In this document: in pieces, positions 45,340-57,700 of the stretch | Layout of the letters: every line of letters starts with the position of its first letter | Position numbering within the stretch: the stretch's first letter is position 1 | Source: Tubiluchus corallicola | Lineage: Eukaryota; Priapulida; Priapulimorpha; Priapulimorphida; Tubiluchidae | Reading direction: 5' to 3' | DNA length: 64,000 nucleotides | NCBI GenBank assembly: GCA_030141605.1 | Contig: JAQGDQ010000101.1 | Location: 315,017-379,016, forward strand | The notes under the pieces: generated by a model | What the model was told of the DNA's origin: nothing | Databases searched by the model: none | Seen by the model: only the letters and a program-made list of their open reading frames with translations | Position numbers and translations under genes: made by a program

Positions 45340-46760
45340 CACATGCTTTTGTTTCAGAAGCAACAGGCTACAGCAGCTTGAAAAATTCAGAGATATTGGA
45401 AAATCCATGCACTTTATTCACACATTTAAGCAAGCAACAAGAAGAACAGATGGTTAATTTGTTCAGTCACTGCAAGCAGCTATTTGCAGATGTACCTGGT
45501 AAAACAAATGTATTGCAACATGACATTGATATAGGAGATGCTCAACCAATTAAGCAACACCCGTACAGAATGATCCCAGAAAAAACAGCACTAGTAAAAG
45601 CAGAAATACAGTACATGCTTGACAATGGCATAATCGAACACAGTCAAAGCAAATTCAGCTCACCAATAGTACCACTTTATAAACAAGATGGTTCGATCCG
45701 AATTTGTATAGATTACAGAAAAGTAAATCAAATCACAAAAAGTGACAATTTCCCAATCCCAAGGGTTGATGATTGTATAGATGAGCTTGGGCAAGCAGTT
45801 TATGTTAGTAAATATGATTTGCTTAAGGGGTACTGGCAAATGCCTTTAACCGACAGAGCTAAAGAAATATCAGCATTTGTAGTTGGTGATGGTTTATACC
45901 AATTTTCTGTTATGCCTTTCGGGCTAAAAAATGCCCCGGCAACCTTTGCTCGTCTGATGACTAATGTAACAGCTAATTTAACAAATTGTGTAACATATAT
46001 AGATGATGTAGTGATCTACAGTGAAAATTGGCGTAATCACTTAGTATACACCAAGTCTTTTTTGACTGCTGCAAATTTAGTGATTAACTTAAGTAAAAGT
46101 GAAATTGGTAAAGCTCAAGTAACTTACTTAGGTTACACTGTTGGACAGGGAAAGGTTTTGCCACGCGAAGCCAAAATCAGAGCAGTACTAGATCTTCCAC
46201 CACCCACTACTAAACGAGAACGTATGCGATTTTTGGGAATGGTGGGTTACTACCAAAAATTTGTATCAAATTTTGCTACTTTAGCTACACCCCTTACCAA
46301 ACTGCTCACGAAGAATACAGAGTTTTGTTGGTCATCAGCCTGTCAAGAAGCTTTTGACAAGCTTAGATCTGTACTTAGTACCAAACCTGTGCTGAAAGCA
46401 CCAGATTTTCAGCATCCTTTCAAGTTAGCAGTCGATGCTAGCGATGTAGCAGTAGGCGCTGCTTTGCTACAAGATGAGGATGGTGTAGAACATCCGGTCG
46501 CCTATTTTTCTAAGAAACTGCTAAAACATCTATTTTTCTAAGAAACTGCTCAGATCCCTTATTCCACTATTGAGAAGGAAACATTAGCATTGATTTTTCC
46601 TATGCAACATTTCGAGATTTATGTTACTTGTAATCACTCACCCACTTGTATTTACGGACTATAATCCATTGACATTTTTACACAGATTCAGAAATAAGAA
46701 TCAACGTTTATTGCGATGGAGTCTGTTCCTCCAACAGTATGATTTAATTATTGTACATGT
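45340..46760 (+). CDS. Gmr1-type reverse transcriptase and RNase H
   Basis: In frame with the integrase end: IKQHPYRMIPEK and VKAEIQYMLDNGIIEHSQS (45550-45645), IRICIDYRKVN (45697), YDLLKGYWQMPL with the first catalytic Asp, FSVMPFGLKNAPATFARLM, and TYIDDVVIY (about 45993-46019). The thumb and the start of RNase H (FKLAVDASDVAVGAALLQDE) follow. At 46541 a small tandem duplication of TTTTCTAAGAAACTGCT causes a stop. The RNase H remainder (EKETLALI, FLHRFRNKNQRLLRWSLFLQ) continues to about 46770 in shifted frames. Confidence 0.88.
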
Positions 46761-46769
46761 CAAGCGTAA

Positions 46770-46786
46770 AGACAATGGGGGTGAGA
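46770..46786 (+). promoter_or_regulatory. Polypurine tract of the Gmr1-type element
   Basis: GACAATGGGGGTGAGA abuts the 3' LTR start and is purine-rich apart from single C and T residues. Confidence 0.6.
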
Positions 46787-47029
46787 TGTTATGACCCGCC
46801 AGCCGATTTTAATTTAAGCGCCAGGTTGGCTTCTCACCTGTGTTCTGTACTTGCTTTTGACCTAGTTAGAGTTGTTATTGAGGTGGAAGTAATGTCGGCT
46901 GCTCAGGATGACAGCCCTGATGTTTTATTTTTGTTAATTAGTGTTTACTGGCAATAAATATGAAGTAATGTCGCAAATGCATCTCCGTTTATTCACCATG
47001 TTTTGTGTAACCAATTCCAACTCATAACA
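46787..47029 (+). repeat. 3' LTR of the Gmr1-type element
   Basis: 243 bp, same ends as the 5' LTR, with three substitutions (near LTR positions 15, 29 and 96) and no indels. It is followed directly by the CCCG duplication. Confidence 0.93.
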
Positions 47030-47033
47030 CCCG

Positions 47034-47790
47034 CTTAAATGATTTTACTAGACACTGTAGATAAAGCTATTGGTATGAAATTATCGCTATCCATTATATC
47101 AAGACTCTTGTTTATGTTAACAGGTACAATTACATAGTCAGTAATAACAGCAGGTGCATATACGTGGTTAGACATAGCAGTGAACAACTGAGACAACAAC
47201 ACATAAATTCTATAGCTAGCAAAAATCACATGTTCAGCAGCAATACTATCAAGCCCATATGTCTTATGTCGTTTAAGAGATCTAACAGAGCTCATATTTC
47301 TGATACATTACACATCTGATACATTACACACACAGGTTCACCACCAGCTGGAATATCTGCCTGTTCGCAATCACTATTTAACTTATTATTTGACACTGAA
47401 TTATTTGGCTCGTAATGCCTCTTCCAGAGTTTACAAATATTTTCTCCACCATGAACATCATCAATTTTGTCAGGGAGCGGAATATTATTATTACAACGAG
47501 TTTTAATCTTTCTCCAAAACTTATAAAGTGTCTCATTAAATAAACTACGAACAAAATTATCATTATGAGTGGACAATTCTTGTGCATTATTGGTTCGCAT
47601 TACATTATGACGTTATGATTTAACTTGTTCTAGTCGATTTTATTTTCCTCGTCGTTTTCTTACTGGTCGAAAGAACCCACATTTGTCTTTGTAAAGATCA
47701 TTATGATGTTGCCATATTTTAATCTTGCTTTTTTGCTCGGGAAACAACATAATCATGTAAAAAACTGTTAATTTCATACACATTTAGTAC
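47034..47790 (-). pseudogene. LINE ORF2 relic, 5' side of the Gmr1-type insertion
   Basis: In element sense: a linker between endonuclease and RT (NFVRSLFNETLYKFWRKIK, 47540), then SLKRHKTYGLDSIAAEHV (47270) and IPIALSTVSSKII (47060), the motifs that open a CR1-like RT domain. Translation resumes beyond the LTR element at 41485. Two frameshifts are visible. Confidence 0.7.
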
Positions 47791-47801
47791 TGAGCGATAA
47801 A

Positions 47802-47830
47802 GACAACAACAACAACAACAACATCAACGA
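47802..47830. repeat. (CAA)n microsatellite
   Basis: About seven uninterrupted ACA units. Confidence 0.85.
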
Positions 47831-48078
47831 TTACAACATTGTAGTTTGTGGAGTATTACTTTTAAAGTTGGCTATCTACGTGAGAATTTAGCCCTTAAAC
47901 GAATTCAATATTAAACTGAACAACATCATTGCTGAACAATAATTATGGTCTAAAGTACGTAACCGAAAATGATTATGTTTTGCGCTTGTTTTGACAGTGT
48001 ACATGAACATTATCTAAACTTTTCTACAAAAACGTTTTTTGAGCAACCGCTTTTTACTAATTGACAAAAAAGGAACGA

Positions 48079-49164
48079 TCATATTAATTCCAGTTCTGCT
48101 GCCCAGTTTAGTTTCAAAGGCTTGACTGGAAAATAAGTAAAACTTTCAATCCACATGTCCAGAGGCTTAAAGTCGCAAGAGTGAGCATACTGGCTTTTAC
48201 TTTTATAATGCATTCCCGGTTCTCTTCTGTTGCACGATAGAGTTCTGCTGAAAGGGAGATTACTATAAAGTGTGTAAAGATGGTTTATATCATTGTAATA
48301 TATAAAGTATGAAGTTGGCATTGACTTCTGGTGGAATAACTTAACCCACTTATTAGTAACAAGATATTTCTCATTTTTAATGTAAGGGACAAAGGTTTGA
48401 TTTTTCAAAACTTCAAACACCCATTCGCGAAATCGTATCCAGACTTTTGGCATAGGGGCATAACCCCAATATCCTGGTAAGCGATAGAGAAATGCAGAAT
48501 CTTTGCACTCCGGACAAAGAGGATTCTTGTTTAAGACGCGTCCTTTTTTCATCTTCACCACAAGTGTTTGTCTCTGCAGTGACACGGCTCCAACGTCCTT
48601 GTTGTCTTTGTAAAACAAAAGTGCAGGTTTCAGCCACCGATAAAAATATGGCGACAGTTCTAAGTCGTCTTCTAAAATCAAGCCAAAATCATTTGAATTT
48701 CCTGTCGGTTTCCAGCAATCGTACCACTGAATATATGGACCCACATGCTTAGAGTGAACGTGAACCAGCTTCTCTCCATGCGGCCAAATGAACGAGTTAG
48801 ATATAGATATGGTTTCATTGCAGACAATATTGTGCTGCATTTTTCTATCTATACATATTTTTAATGTTACGCTGTCGTTTTGGTAATCAGCAACAGTTAA
48901 CGAATTCAGCAACCTCAACAATGACATTGGTCTGTTGTAAGTAAGGACTGCTAATTGGAGGTGAAAGCGTTGATTCCGGTCCCCCAACTCTACATTTACA
49001 GTGAAATTTTGCGATGAAAAACTGACCGAGAAATTCTTTTCTTCAGTTTTCTTGCCCATTTCTAAAATTCGGCTTAGACTGTATAAAATAACCATGCTTA
49101 AACTAACAGCAACGACTTTGCTTCGCACATTTCGCATTGTTAAAAACGAGTGCTTTAGTTCCAT
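48079..49164 (-). CDS. GT2-like Golgi glycosyltransferase
   Basis: Intronless ORF of 361 residues from ATG at 49164. Residues 17-34 form one hydrophobic segment after a basic N-terminus, as in type II membrane enzymes, followed by a short stem with N-glycosylation sites. The fold looks GT-A: LQLAVLTYNRPMSLLRLLNS (69-88) is the nucleotide-binding start and LILEDDLELSP (162-172) supplies the acidic metal-binding motif (EDD 165-167). The PGYWGYAPMPKVW block and several cysteines follow. This resembles uncharacterised GT2/GNT-I-like proteins found in invertebrates and algae. Donor and acceptor sugars are unknown. No disruption is seen. Confidence 0.8.
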   Translation of the reverse strand: MELKHSFLTMRNVRSKVVAVSLSMVILYSLSRILEMGKKTEEKNFSVSFSSQNFTVNVELGDRNQRFHLQLAVLTYNRPMSLLRLLNSLTVADYQNDSVTLKICIDRKMQHNIVCNETISISNSFIWPHGEKLVHVHSKHVGPYIQWYDCWKPTGNSNDFGLILEDDLELSPYFYRWLKPALLFYKDNKDVGAVSLQRQTLVVKMKKGRVLNKNPLCPECKDSAFLYRLPGYWGYAPMPKVWIRFREWVFEVLKNQTFVPYIKNEKYLVTNKWVKLFHQKSMPTSYFIYYNDINHLYTLYSNLPFSRTLSCNRREPGMHYKSKSQYAHSCDFKPLDMWIESFTYFPVKPLKLNWAAELELI

Positions 49165-49639
49165 TTACCACATCAGCTTTGCTGTGGCTTCTTCTCGTAA
49201 AGAACAAATTTTCGCTTACGTGAGACCACGACTTCGCAAAGAAATGTTTGAACTTTTGTAGCCTACAAATTAATGTTTTGTAGCCAGCTAAAGCAATAAC
49301 GCATAAAGCATTACGGATGTCTAGTCAACGCAGCTTTAACCTGCCTGATAGAGCACATCATTTCTACGATGTAAATATAGAAGGCTAGGTCATGAGTTGT
49401 ACCAAACTCCTAGGTAACTGAAAACAGTTTTAACAGCTTCTTTCTTAATTTCTTTTACAGGCCTCGCGTATAACAACTAGGTGATGTTTTCACTATCCAA
49501 CCATGCACTCAATAATAATCCATTAATAAATGCGCAAAAATGCTCAATTGTTCGTGACACTTCTTCGCAAGTTTTTAATTCACAAACCACTCTTCTAGTC
49601 GCCAATAAGGCTTACTGAAATTTGGAGAAAGCGAAATTG

Positions 49640-49915
49640 TAAAACTGCGAACCGGAAACACAGGACCTGTATTTGGAAAACATGTCAGAGAATGGACAGG
49701 GAGAGGTCTGTAGGAGGGAATCCAGAAACTGCGAATCGGAGTACGCGGAATATCCGGAAACTGTGAACCAGAGTCTGTGGGAGTGGCCAGAATCTGTGAA
49801 TCGGAAACTACTGACTAGGTTTTAAATGGAGAGGCTTTAAAGAAAGTGAGAATCCAGAAAACTGCAAAACGGAAATTGTGGATTACCTGGAAACTGTGAA
49901 ACTGAAAATATCGGG
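49640..49915. repeat. Degenerate minisatellite (GGAAACTGTGAA-like unit)
   Basis: Words such as CCGGAAACTGTGAA, CCAGAAACTGCGAA and TGGAAACTGTGAA recur about nine times with spacing of 20-30 bp. Strong purine bias on the plus strand; no gene. Confidence 0.65.
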
Positions 49916-50830
49916 TTTAATTTATTGTTTGGCTATGTGTTCTGTGCTAATCGTATAATTATAATTTACATAGTATGCAAGTAATGCAGTGATGATATTT
50001 CTGAAATTAACCTACATCTTAGCATCGTGATAGATATGGGCACAGTATGTATGTAAATTGAACACTGACTAATTGCTTGAAGGAGTACAAACCTAACGAA
50101 CACACCATGCAGCTTAGTAAAGATTTAACCCACATGCAGGCTGTAAAATTTGCTCCGATAAGTTCTCCAATGAAATACTTGATGATGCTGCTATTAAAAG
50201 TACTTATAATGAGTAATAAACTTAAAATAATTAATTTGAACGCCAAGTTGAGAATTTTAAAGAAATTTAGGCAATGCAGTATTGAACGCATTTGCCTTTC
50301 CAGAGTCATAAACATTTTTACAAGTGATTCAACGTTAAAACTAAAGTTAAAGTCATTAAAATCGGGCCCAATTTTTACGTTAAAAACTATGATAATTAAT
50401 AATTATTACAGGTAAGTTGGTGTTGCCATTGTACAGCTGTAAGATGCATATCGAAGCAATAAATAAAATTTTATGGGAATTACATTTAGCTTTCACACAT
50501 ATGAAAATGTTTGAAGTAAAAATTAAGATCTGCGTTACATAACTTATTAAGTCAAGACTATAAAGCATAGCATCAGGATTAAGGCAACATAGGTCCACTA
50601 GTAAAATATATGAAGTTATTAAGCTTAGATTTATCAGCGCCATAATTAATTTACTATTGTGTGACTTAGAAAGAGTAACGTAAATTATGAGAGTTAGACT
50701 GATTGCCAACAGGCTAATGTTGACGATAGGCCTATAACATGCACACATTTCATCATTAATGGGTACATTATATAAAGTACAGACGGCACTAGTCGTCCGA
50801 AAAGCTAATTAAAAGTAGATTCCGAATTGC
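49916..50830. other. Gene-free DNA with overlapping unassigned ORFs
   Basis: ORFs on both strands (50077-50415 plus; 50019-50315 and 50380-50748 minus) overlap and have no family signature. The hydrophobic minus ORFs are what AT-rich antisense DNA gives by chance. Confidence 0.35.
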
Positions 50831-50834
50831 ATTA

Positions 50835-51295
50835 ATTTTAGTGATTTGGATTTATTGGATGATGAGCAAAAAGGATTTCAGCCATGTGGATGGAGTTAAC
50901 ACAAGATATATATTTAAACTCTTATCTGATGTTCAGAGACAAATAAACAATAAATTGGTGAAGCTATTGATAGTATCTGGATTGATGGGTTGACATGGTA
51001 GTTGCTTCACCAGAGTATTCAGGGAAAAATGTTAAACGTTGTTAAATGCTTATTCAAAAACCGTAATATTAATCTAGGTAAAAACCGTAACCTTGGAATC
51101 AATAATATTATTTCACAAACTTACTCTTGCCAGATTAGTTTGCCACAAGATCCAGTGCTGTCACCAATTTTATTGTTTCATGATGACAATGATGACAGTC
51201 TCGCAAAGAATAAAAAAAAATATGCTGATGGCAAAGAATTAGAAACTGTTGTTCTAAATATAGAGGTTGGCTTCAATTCTGATTTTCCACCATAG
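50835..51295 (+). pseudogene. LINE RT relic
   Basis: The frame near 50850 gives LDLLDDEQKGFQPCG; then LLHQSIQGKMLNVVKCLFK (51003-51060) and CQISLPQDPVLSPILLF (51130-51180) match the RT region between the palm Asp and the YADD box, which is degenerate (KKYADGKELE, 51207). Frameshifts and deletions are present. It ends about 450 bp before the exostosin gene. Confidence 0.55.
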
Positions 51296-51299
51296 TTTA

Positions 51300-51749
51300 A
51301 GATTGTATCCTGATTTCCTTTTACTATATTTCTTTCTACATTTGCAGGGAGAAACATAAACAGGCCAGCTGTAATTCACCATGACCTAAATGCGATTTAC
51401 TAGCATGTATCATTCATGATTCATTCCCATAGGTGACTCTGCTGGAGTACTGATTTGCAGTACGAATTAAAAAAACACAAACTTACAATACGTTTCTGGT
51501 GAAATCGTGTGTAACCAGGTTGCGCATTCTCTGGGTAGAATAATTTTCGTGTAATGTGCGATGCCCACGTTACATTATTCTTGAGCAATTCGAAATGTAA
51601 TACAAAAATATACATCAGTTTCATCCGCACGTGTTAAGGGAACCAACTCTAATTATAGAAAAAGTAATAGTGCAAAAAGTGCTTTAAAAATTGTTTTTTC
51701 TAGTAATAAAAAGATAGCTTAACATTTGTTTTTGTGTAACACAACCAAA
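51300..51749 (+). promoter_or_regulatory. Upstream region of the EXTL3-like gene
   Basis: No gene and no clear promoter motif. The coding start lies in AACCAAAATGG, a good context for animal initiation. Confidence 0.3.
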
Positions 51750-54700
51750 ATGGTTTTTTTATCGCAATGTCGATCAGGTAATCGACTGATTTTTGCAGTG
51801 TTTATTATAGCTATTGTTGTCAGTTATGAATTTTTTCTACGCGGTGATTGGTTGCGTAAATTAACAAAAACTCCTCACACTGAATTTGAAATAAAAGTAC
51901 TAAACGATCGACTAGAAGATTTGAGAAATACCAAAACATCATTAGATAGCGAAGTTGAAGTTACTAAGAGGCAAATAAAGAAACTGCTGCAAAAGAAAAA
52001 AAAATTAGTGGACGAATTACCGATTGACATTAGTTTGTACAATGAAACAAGTTCGTGGTCTGATTTGGAACCTCACACAGCCGAAAAACAGTCGAAACAT
52101 TCAACAAATTGCAATTTTGATACGTGCGTAGACTATTCGCGTTGTTCATTGTCAAACATGTTTAAGATTTATGCTTATTTAGAAGAGGAGAATACTAACG
52201 ACAATATTAAAACATCTATCATCGATGCACTTTCTCGCAGTATGTACCTTACACGAGACCCAAAAAAAGCGTGCATGTTTATCGCATTTATGCAAAGCGG
52301 TACAGAAGGACAGTCAGAGTTTCAATTTGAATCATTGCCATACTGGAATGGAGATGGCAAAAATCACCTTGTTTTTCATCTGTCAGACAGCGTGAAACAT
52401 TTTAATGATGATACTATTGTAAAAAAAGTTGATCAAGCCATGCTTGCTCGATCTAATTTTGATAGAAAAAAATTTAGACCAGGTTATGATATAATTCTTC
52501 CAATCTTGTCTCAAATAATTCATGATGATGTGTGGAAACCACCTCCGCCTCCAATACCTGCCAGAAGACGATATTTGCTTACCTTTTCTGGAGAAATATA
52601 TAAGCAAGGGAAAGACAAAGAAGATGACACTTATGAATTTGAGGTAGATGAAAACTCGCATTATTTATATTTTGATCAACAATTTGTCAGCAAAACGTTA
52701 AAAAGAATGGCGTCATCCGCTCAAGCTGATTATTACCTTGAATTTAAATGTGATTCTGTAAATATGATAAAATTGAATGATAATCAACTTCCTTTTGAAT
52801 GGACACTGTGCGGCAATGCAGAGGATCGTTCACTTCTTTTGAGGGAATCAACATTTTCCTTAATAATTTCGCCAAGCAATGCGAGCGTTGTTTCTTCTGC
52901 TTTGACTAGTAAACGTCTTGTAGAGTCCCTAAAATACGGTGCTGTGCCTGTGATACTGGGGTCGATTAAGTTACCGTTCTACGAACATATTAATTGGAAT
53001 AGAGCTGCATTTTTTCTACCTCCAGCCCGCATCTTCGAACTGGATTTTTTTCTGAGGACTATTACAGGTGGCGATATTGTTGCGATGAGACGTCAAGGTC
53101 GCATCATATGGGAACGGTACTTTTCATCTGTTCAAGCCGTGATTGAAGCAGTATTGGCACAGATTCGTACAAGATTACAGCTACCGGCTGTGCATCCCAC
53201 TGAAGATGTTAACTTTGTTTTACAACCCCATTCAAATTCCTCAATCAAACAAAGGAAGTATCCATCTGTCCCCTTTTGGAGAAATATCACGTGGTCTTGT
53301 TTAACTGATAACTGGAATAACATTGTTGATTCATACAACCTTTCTCCGTATAATCCATACGAGCCATTTTTAAATAACGGAGCTGAATTTACAGGTATTT
53401 CAAACACTTTTTGTGTTTTTGTAAAATAGCAATCAATGCGTTCTACCAGGCAATAGTTGATATACGTTTTCTGGACACAGTTAACACAGCATCCTAGATT
53501 TTGAAATCACATAGTTTGATGTATCTCTGGTTCTAAGAGCAAAGCATCAGTAATTGATAATTTTATTTTGCTGTTTAGCACTCTTCAAATCAAGATCCAG
53601 CACTTAAGCACTGAGTGACTTATTCAATGCTGACGATTGCAGCAAAACTGGATGTGAACACCTGTCAATAATAATCTTCTAAGACTGAGACACTCAGCCA
53701 GCTGGGCATATATATATATATATACATATCCTCCTTCAAGAAGGTATATAACTGAGGAGAGGGCAGTGTGGCACCATCTAGGAAGAAGCGATTTTCTTAC
53801 AGTCACTCATCAACTTACTACTCAAGTCTGGCATTGTTTAACATCATAATTTTCAGTACTGCTTGTATTGCTAGGATTTTGTGTGTTTAGTATTGCTAGG
53901 CTAGAAAACTCTTACTTAGGAGTAAATATTCTTGATTTTTAGAAGTATTCCTTACTTTGCAACAAAACTGAGATTTGCCATTATGATTTCTCATAAAGAA
54001 AAAACAATTTTTCTTTGCGAAAAATTAGTGTAGTTCTCGTAATCTAGTTTCTCTTGGTACAAATCCTTACGGCTGAAATAAATGAAAACAAAAAATCGAC
54101 GTATTGGTTTGTTAATAAAATACAGTACAAAACACCAGTTTAGCAAAAGTTTCTTTTTTCTGAAAGACAATTATTAACATTTAGTTTAACTTCGTTGAAT
54201 AGAAGAAAATTAGTTGCATGATTAAATGTATTGCTATAACTACGTAATTAGGTAAACTATATTGAAATTAATTAACAATAACTTAGGTTGTTAGAACCTT
54301 TAACAGTTACAAGGACAGCAATGAGAACTGCAAGTAGCCTTAAGAACAACAATGCCACAACAATAAATTCGTAAGAAATTCACAGTCATAATGCTCATTA
54401 CAGACTGAAAAATAGAGCTATGGCGGAGAGAACCAAAAGACGGGTAAAATGTCATACAACTACTATAGCTATAGCTCACGAAAGGCCAAAATGCTAATGT
54501 GTTCAAGGATATTAGGTGCTTCAATTTTAAAAGAGTGAATACTGTAAAAGGTAAAAAGCCTACTAAATAAACAAACAGGTAGCAGCACCGTGGCAGTAAT
54601 TGAGAACTAAATTACAACCAAAAAAGATCCTATGCATCCACTACATATGTTGTTCTTCGTTTTTTTTAAATGAAGTGAAGCTGTTACACCCAAGAATTCA

Positions 54701-57700
54701 AGTTTTTAAAAACAAGGCTCCGATTGTGCTGGTGCTGACGACTCAGTCAATTCTTGTATGAACAGAAACATTTGAAAGTTGGTCGAATGCTCTGTGATCT
54801 TGTTATTATTATTCTTTCCTTTTTCTATCAACCTCAAAATGCTTGATACTGTCGTAAATAGTCGTCAAGTGGGCTTGGTTTGAATGTTGTGACTTTAGCT
54901 CAGGTTTATATGAGGCTGGACTTAACAGGCGACCAAGCTGACCAAGCCTAATAGAACTTGAAGTTGAAACCTAGTCTCCTGCCTTCTGATGACATGTTCT
55001 GACCAGCAAAAATTATTTCATGCCATTTTATAGTTATTTTGTTGATTTTATTGTCATGGAACATGGAAAGAATCACTGCCACTGACTTAAACTGAAAAAT
55101 AACTGCAATAAATCATAACTGTGGAAAATAGTAGATATTCTTAGCTTCGCTTACAGTCGGTAGTTCGTCATAGCATAATGACCTTAACTTGTTTACAATG
55201 TGCTGTTTTGGTTCGATCCTCAGTTTAAATTTTCATGTGAGTTTTAAACCATGTATAGGTTTGTGTTTGTACAGTCAGCATCTTTGTAGGCAGGCAAGAT
55301 TTCAACTTGTCCCTGCTTTATAGGGAGGGGGGGTAATCATGAAAATCAAGTTAAACTTATTTTATAGTTGCCTTCCCCGGGAACAACTTGGAAATTTTTT
55401 AGCAGTACATTGCCTAATTAATAAGTGATTAACTTAAGTATATTTCACGGGAAACGCCATGGAGCTGCATTTACGCCTAGCAGCTCAGGCTGATGACGTG
55501 ACAGAGTGTCAATCAGCCTGTTGCGATACTGTCGACATGGTGGGCTAAAAATAAAGCTGTTATCGCTACATTACAACTTTGACCTCAAACATGAAATTTT
55601 TGTGAAGAATGAGGTACGTATTTAATCGCGAGTTATTCAAGCTCAACTTAATTTTGGTGATATTCCCCCTTTAAACTTTCATCGATAACTGTACTTTGTT
55701 TTTTTTGAAGTAACTTATGTTGTTTAATTTGTTTAAACGGATTTGATTAATGGCATTGGTATACATTTGACGTGATTTTTATACGATTGAACTTCCACAC
55801 CTCAATTATTTCTTCTACAATATAACTGCGAATTTTAGCTACAATTTTCAAGTTATCAAACTTTATAATCCTTGTAGACGATTATTAGCAAGCCTACATT
55901 TGGCTTGCTAATTACTCATATACCTGTATCTGTTTATTGCTTCATCCTTGTCTCACTAACTTGTTTTTAATGAGTTTGAGTCGTTGATTTTGTAAATAAG
56001 CTCTTTGATTTTGAGGGTATCTGCATGTTGTGAGAAATTTTGGTGTATTACGAATGGCTTAATGCTCATGATTGCATAATTTTCATTGTATGTGTGTATT
56101 TTGTTTTCATGGTGTGGTGTCATATGTCAGTAAGTGTTAGTCGTGTATTTATTTCAATATTTATTTTCCTAGCAAAGTTGGAATCATATCAGTAACAAGT
56201 TTGATACTGACGGTTTCATATAAAGGAAGAACCAACCTTGCCTGTCTAGGTTTAAACATCTCGAGTTACAAAATAAAAAAAACACTTAACTTACATCATC
56301 CACCACAATCATGTTATCGCAGGGATTTAATACCGAAGCAGTTATACTCTAAATAAACGTAGCAGCTAGCAAACTTAAAAACGTATTTCGTTTATTTTGT
56401 GTTTAGTTGTTACGATGACATATAAAAGACTTCGGTTGTTGCTGCAGTCACTGCAGACACTTAAGAACTTACCACATCTCAACAAGGTGTTAGTTATCTG
56501 GAATGACCCACAACCACCAGTCGCTTCCACTGAGTGGCCAAATATAGGAGTACCAATAGTGGTAAGGTTACTAACTTACTATTTTCGTTTGCATTTTTGC
56601 TGCTTTGTTTGCTTGTTTAAGGAAAAAAACAGAAGTGAAAGAAGTAAAACAGAAGTGAATTGTGTGTTGGATTTGGAACATTTTCTGGATTTACCGAAAA
56701 TGTCTCGATAAGTCTTGTGTTCTATTTTAACAGGTAATCAAAGCAGGTAATAACAGTATGAACAACAGATACAAACCTTACAAATTCATTGAAACGGAAG
56801 CTATATTTTCTATCGACGACGACATTCGTATCAGTCATGAAGATATTGTGTTTGCTTTCAGGTAAGAAGTTCGTACTTATCTGGTTTCACATTTAATATG
56901 CATTCATTCTTCCAAAGAATGGCCTTAGTAGTCAAGTCCATACCAAAATACATGCTAAAAATTACTTAGTAGTCATTCAAGTACATGCTACAAATGACTT
57001 AGTTGTCATTCAAGTACATGCTTCCACGTTAAAAATGTACAATAATTATAAAAACTATATAACGGTTATTTAAAATGTCACTTATAACGAAATTATGGAG
57101 TTTTTATATTCCAAATATGGCCAAACTTTTTTTGTTTTGCTTGCGCAATTTATATTTGGCGACGGACGCTACTCCCTTTTTCAGAGGTTAAATAATATTG
57201 TTTAAATGCAATTTAAAAGAGGCATATTAATCCAAATTTACAACATCCTAGAAATGAGAATGTAAGTGAAAAATTAAAGTGAAATATCTTCATATTTCGA
57301 TGCATGATGTTAACTCTGCCTGTTCTGCTTACACATCCAGGGTCTGGTTTCTATTCTGTATTCTCTGAAGTTTTGATTGCCTGATTATCCTGCATACCAT
57401 TTGGCTTTGCAGCTTCCTTTAGCTTTTTGATGTTCTCAGATGCAATGTCAACTACTTCCTTCTCCTCTTCGACGAATTTTCTTAGATGAGCAAGATTTGT
57501 TACATACTCCTTGCCGTCTGCAGTTTTCACCCATATTGCTTCCCATATGATCTATCACAGTTAGTGGCATTTTGCTGCATCTTGTTGTTAGCTTATTCTT
57601 CTTTAATTGCTCCCTCAAAACTTTATCTCCAAGACTAAGTGACCTTGATTTAGCATTTCGACAGCCATATGCATAATCTTTGCCTTTCTGCTTAAATTAG

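Larger units (their letters stand above)
41488..47029 (+). mobile_element. Gmr1-type Ty3/gypsy retrotransposon
   Basis: A 5.5-kb element with two 243-bp LTRs and the target duplication CCCG (41484-41487 and 47030-47033). Order along the element: LTR, 1-kb leader, gag, protease, HHCC and integrase core with GPY/F module, reverse transcriptase, RNase H, polypurine tract, LTR. Integrase upstream of RT is the Ty1/copia order, yet RT and integrase are of Ty3/gypsy type; this combination defines the Gmr1 group. One uninterrupted ORF (44586-46541) crosses from integrase into RT, so the order is not an assembly join. Several frameshifts make this copy defective. Confidence 0.85.

Noticed and set aside
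51726-51749. Exostosin start at 51726
   Set aside because: That codon is TTG. ATG at 51750 has good context and precedes the signal anchor.
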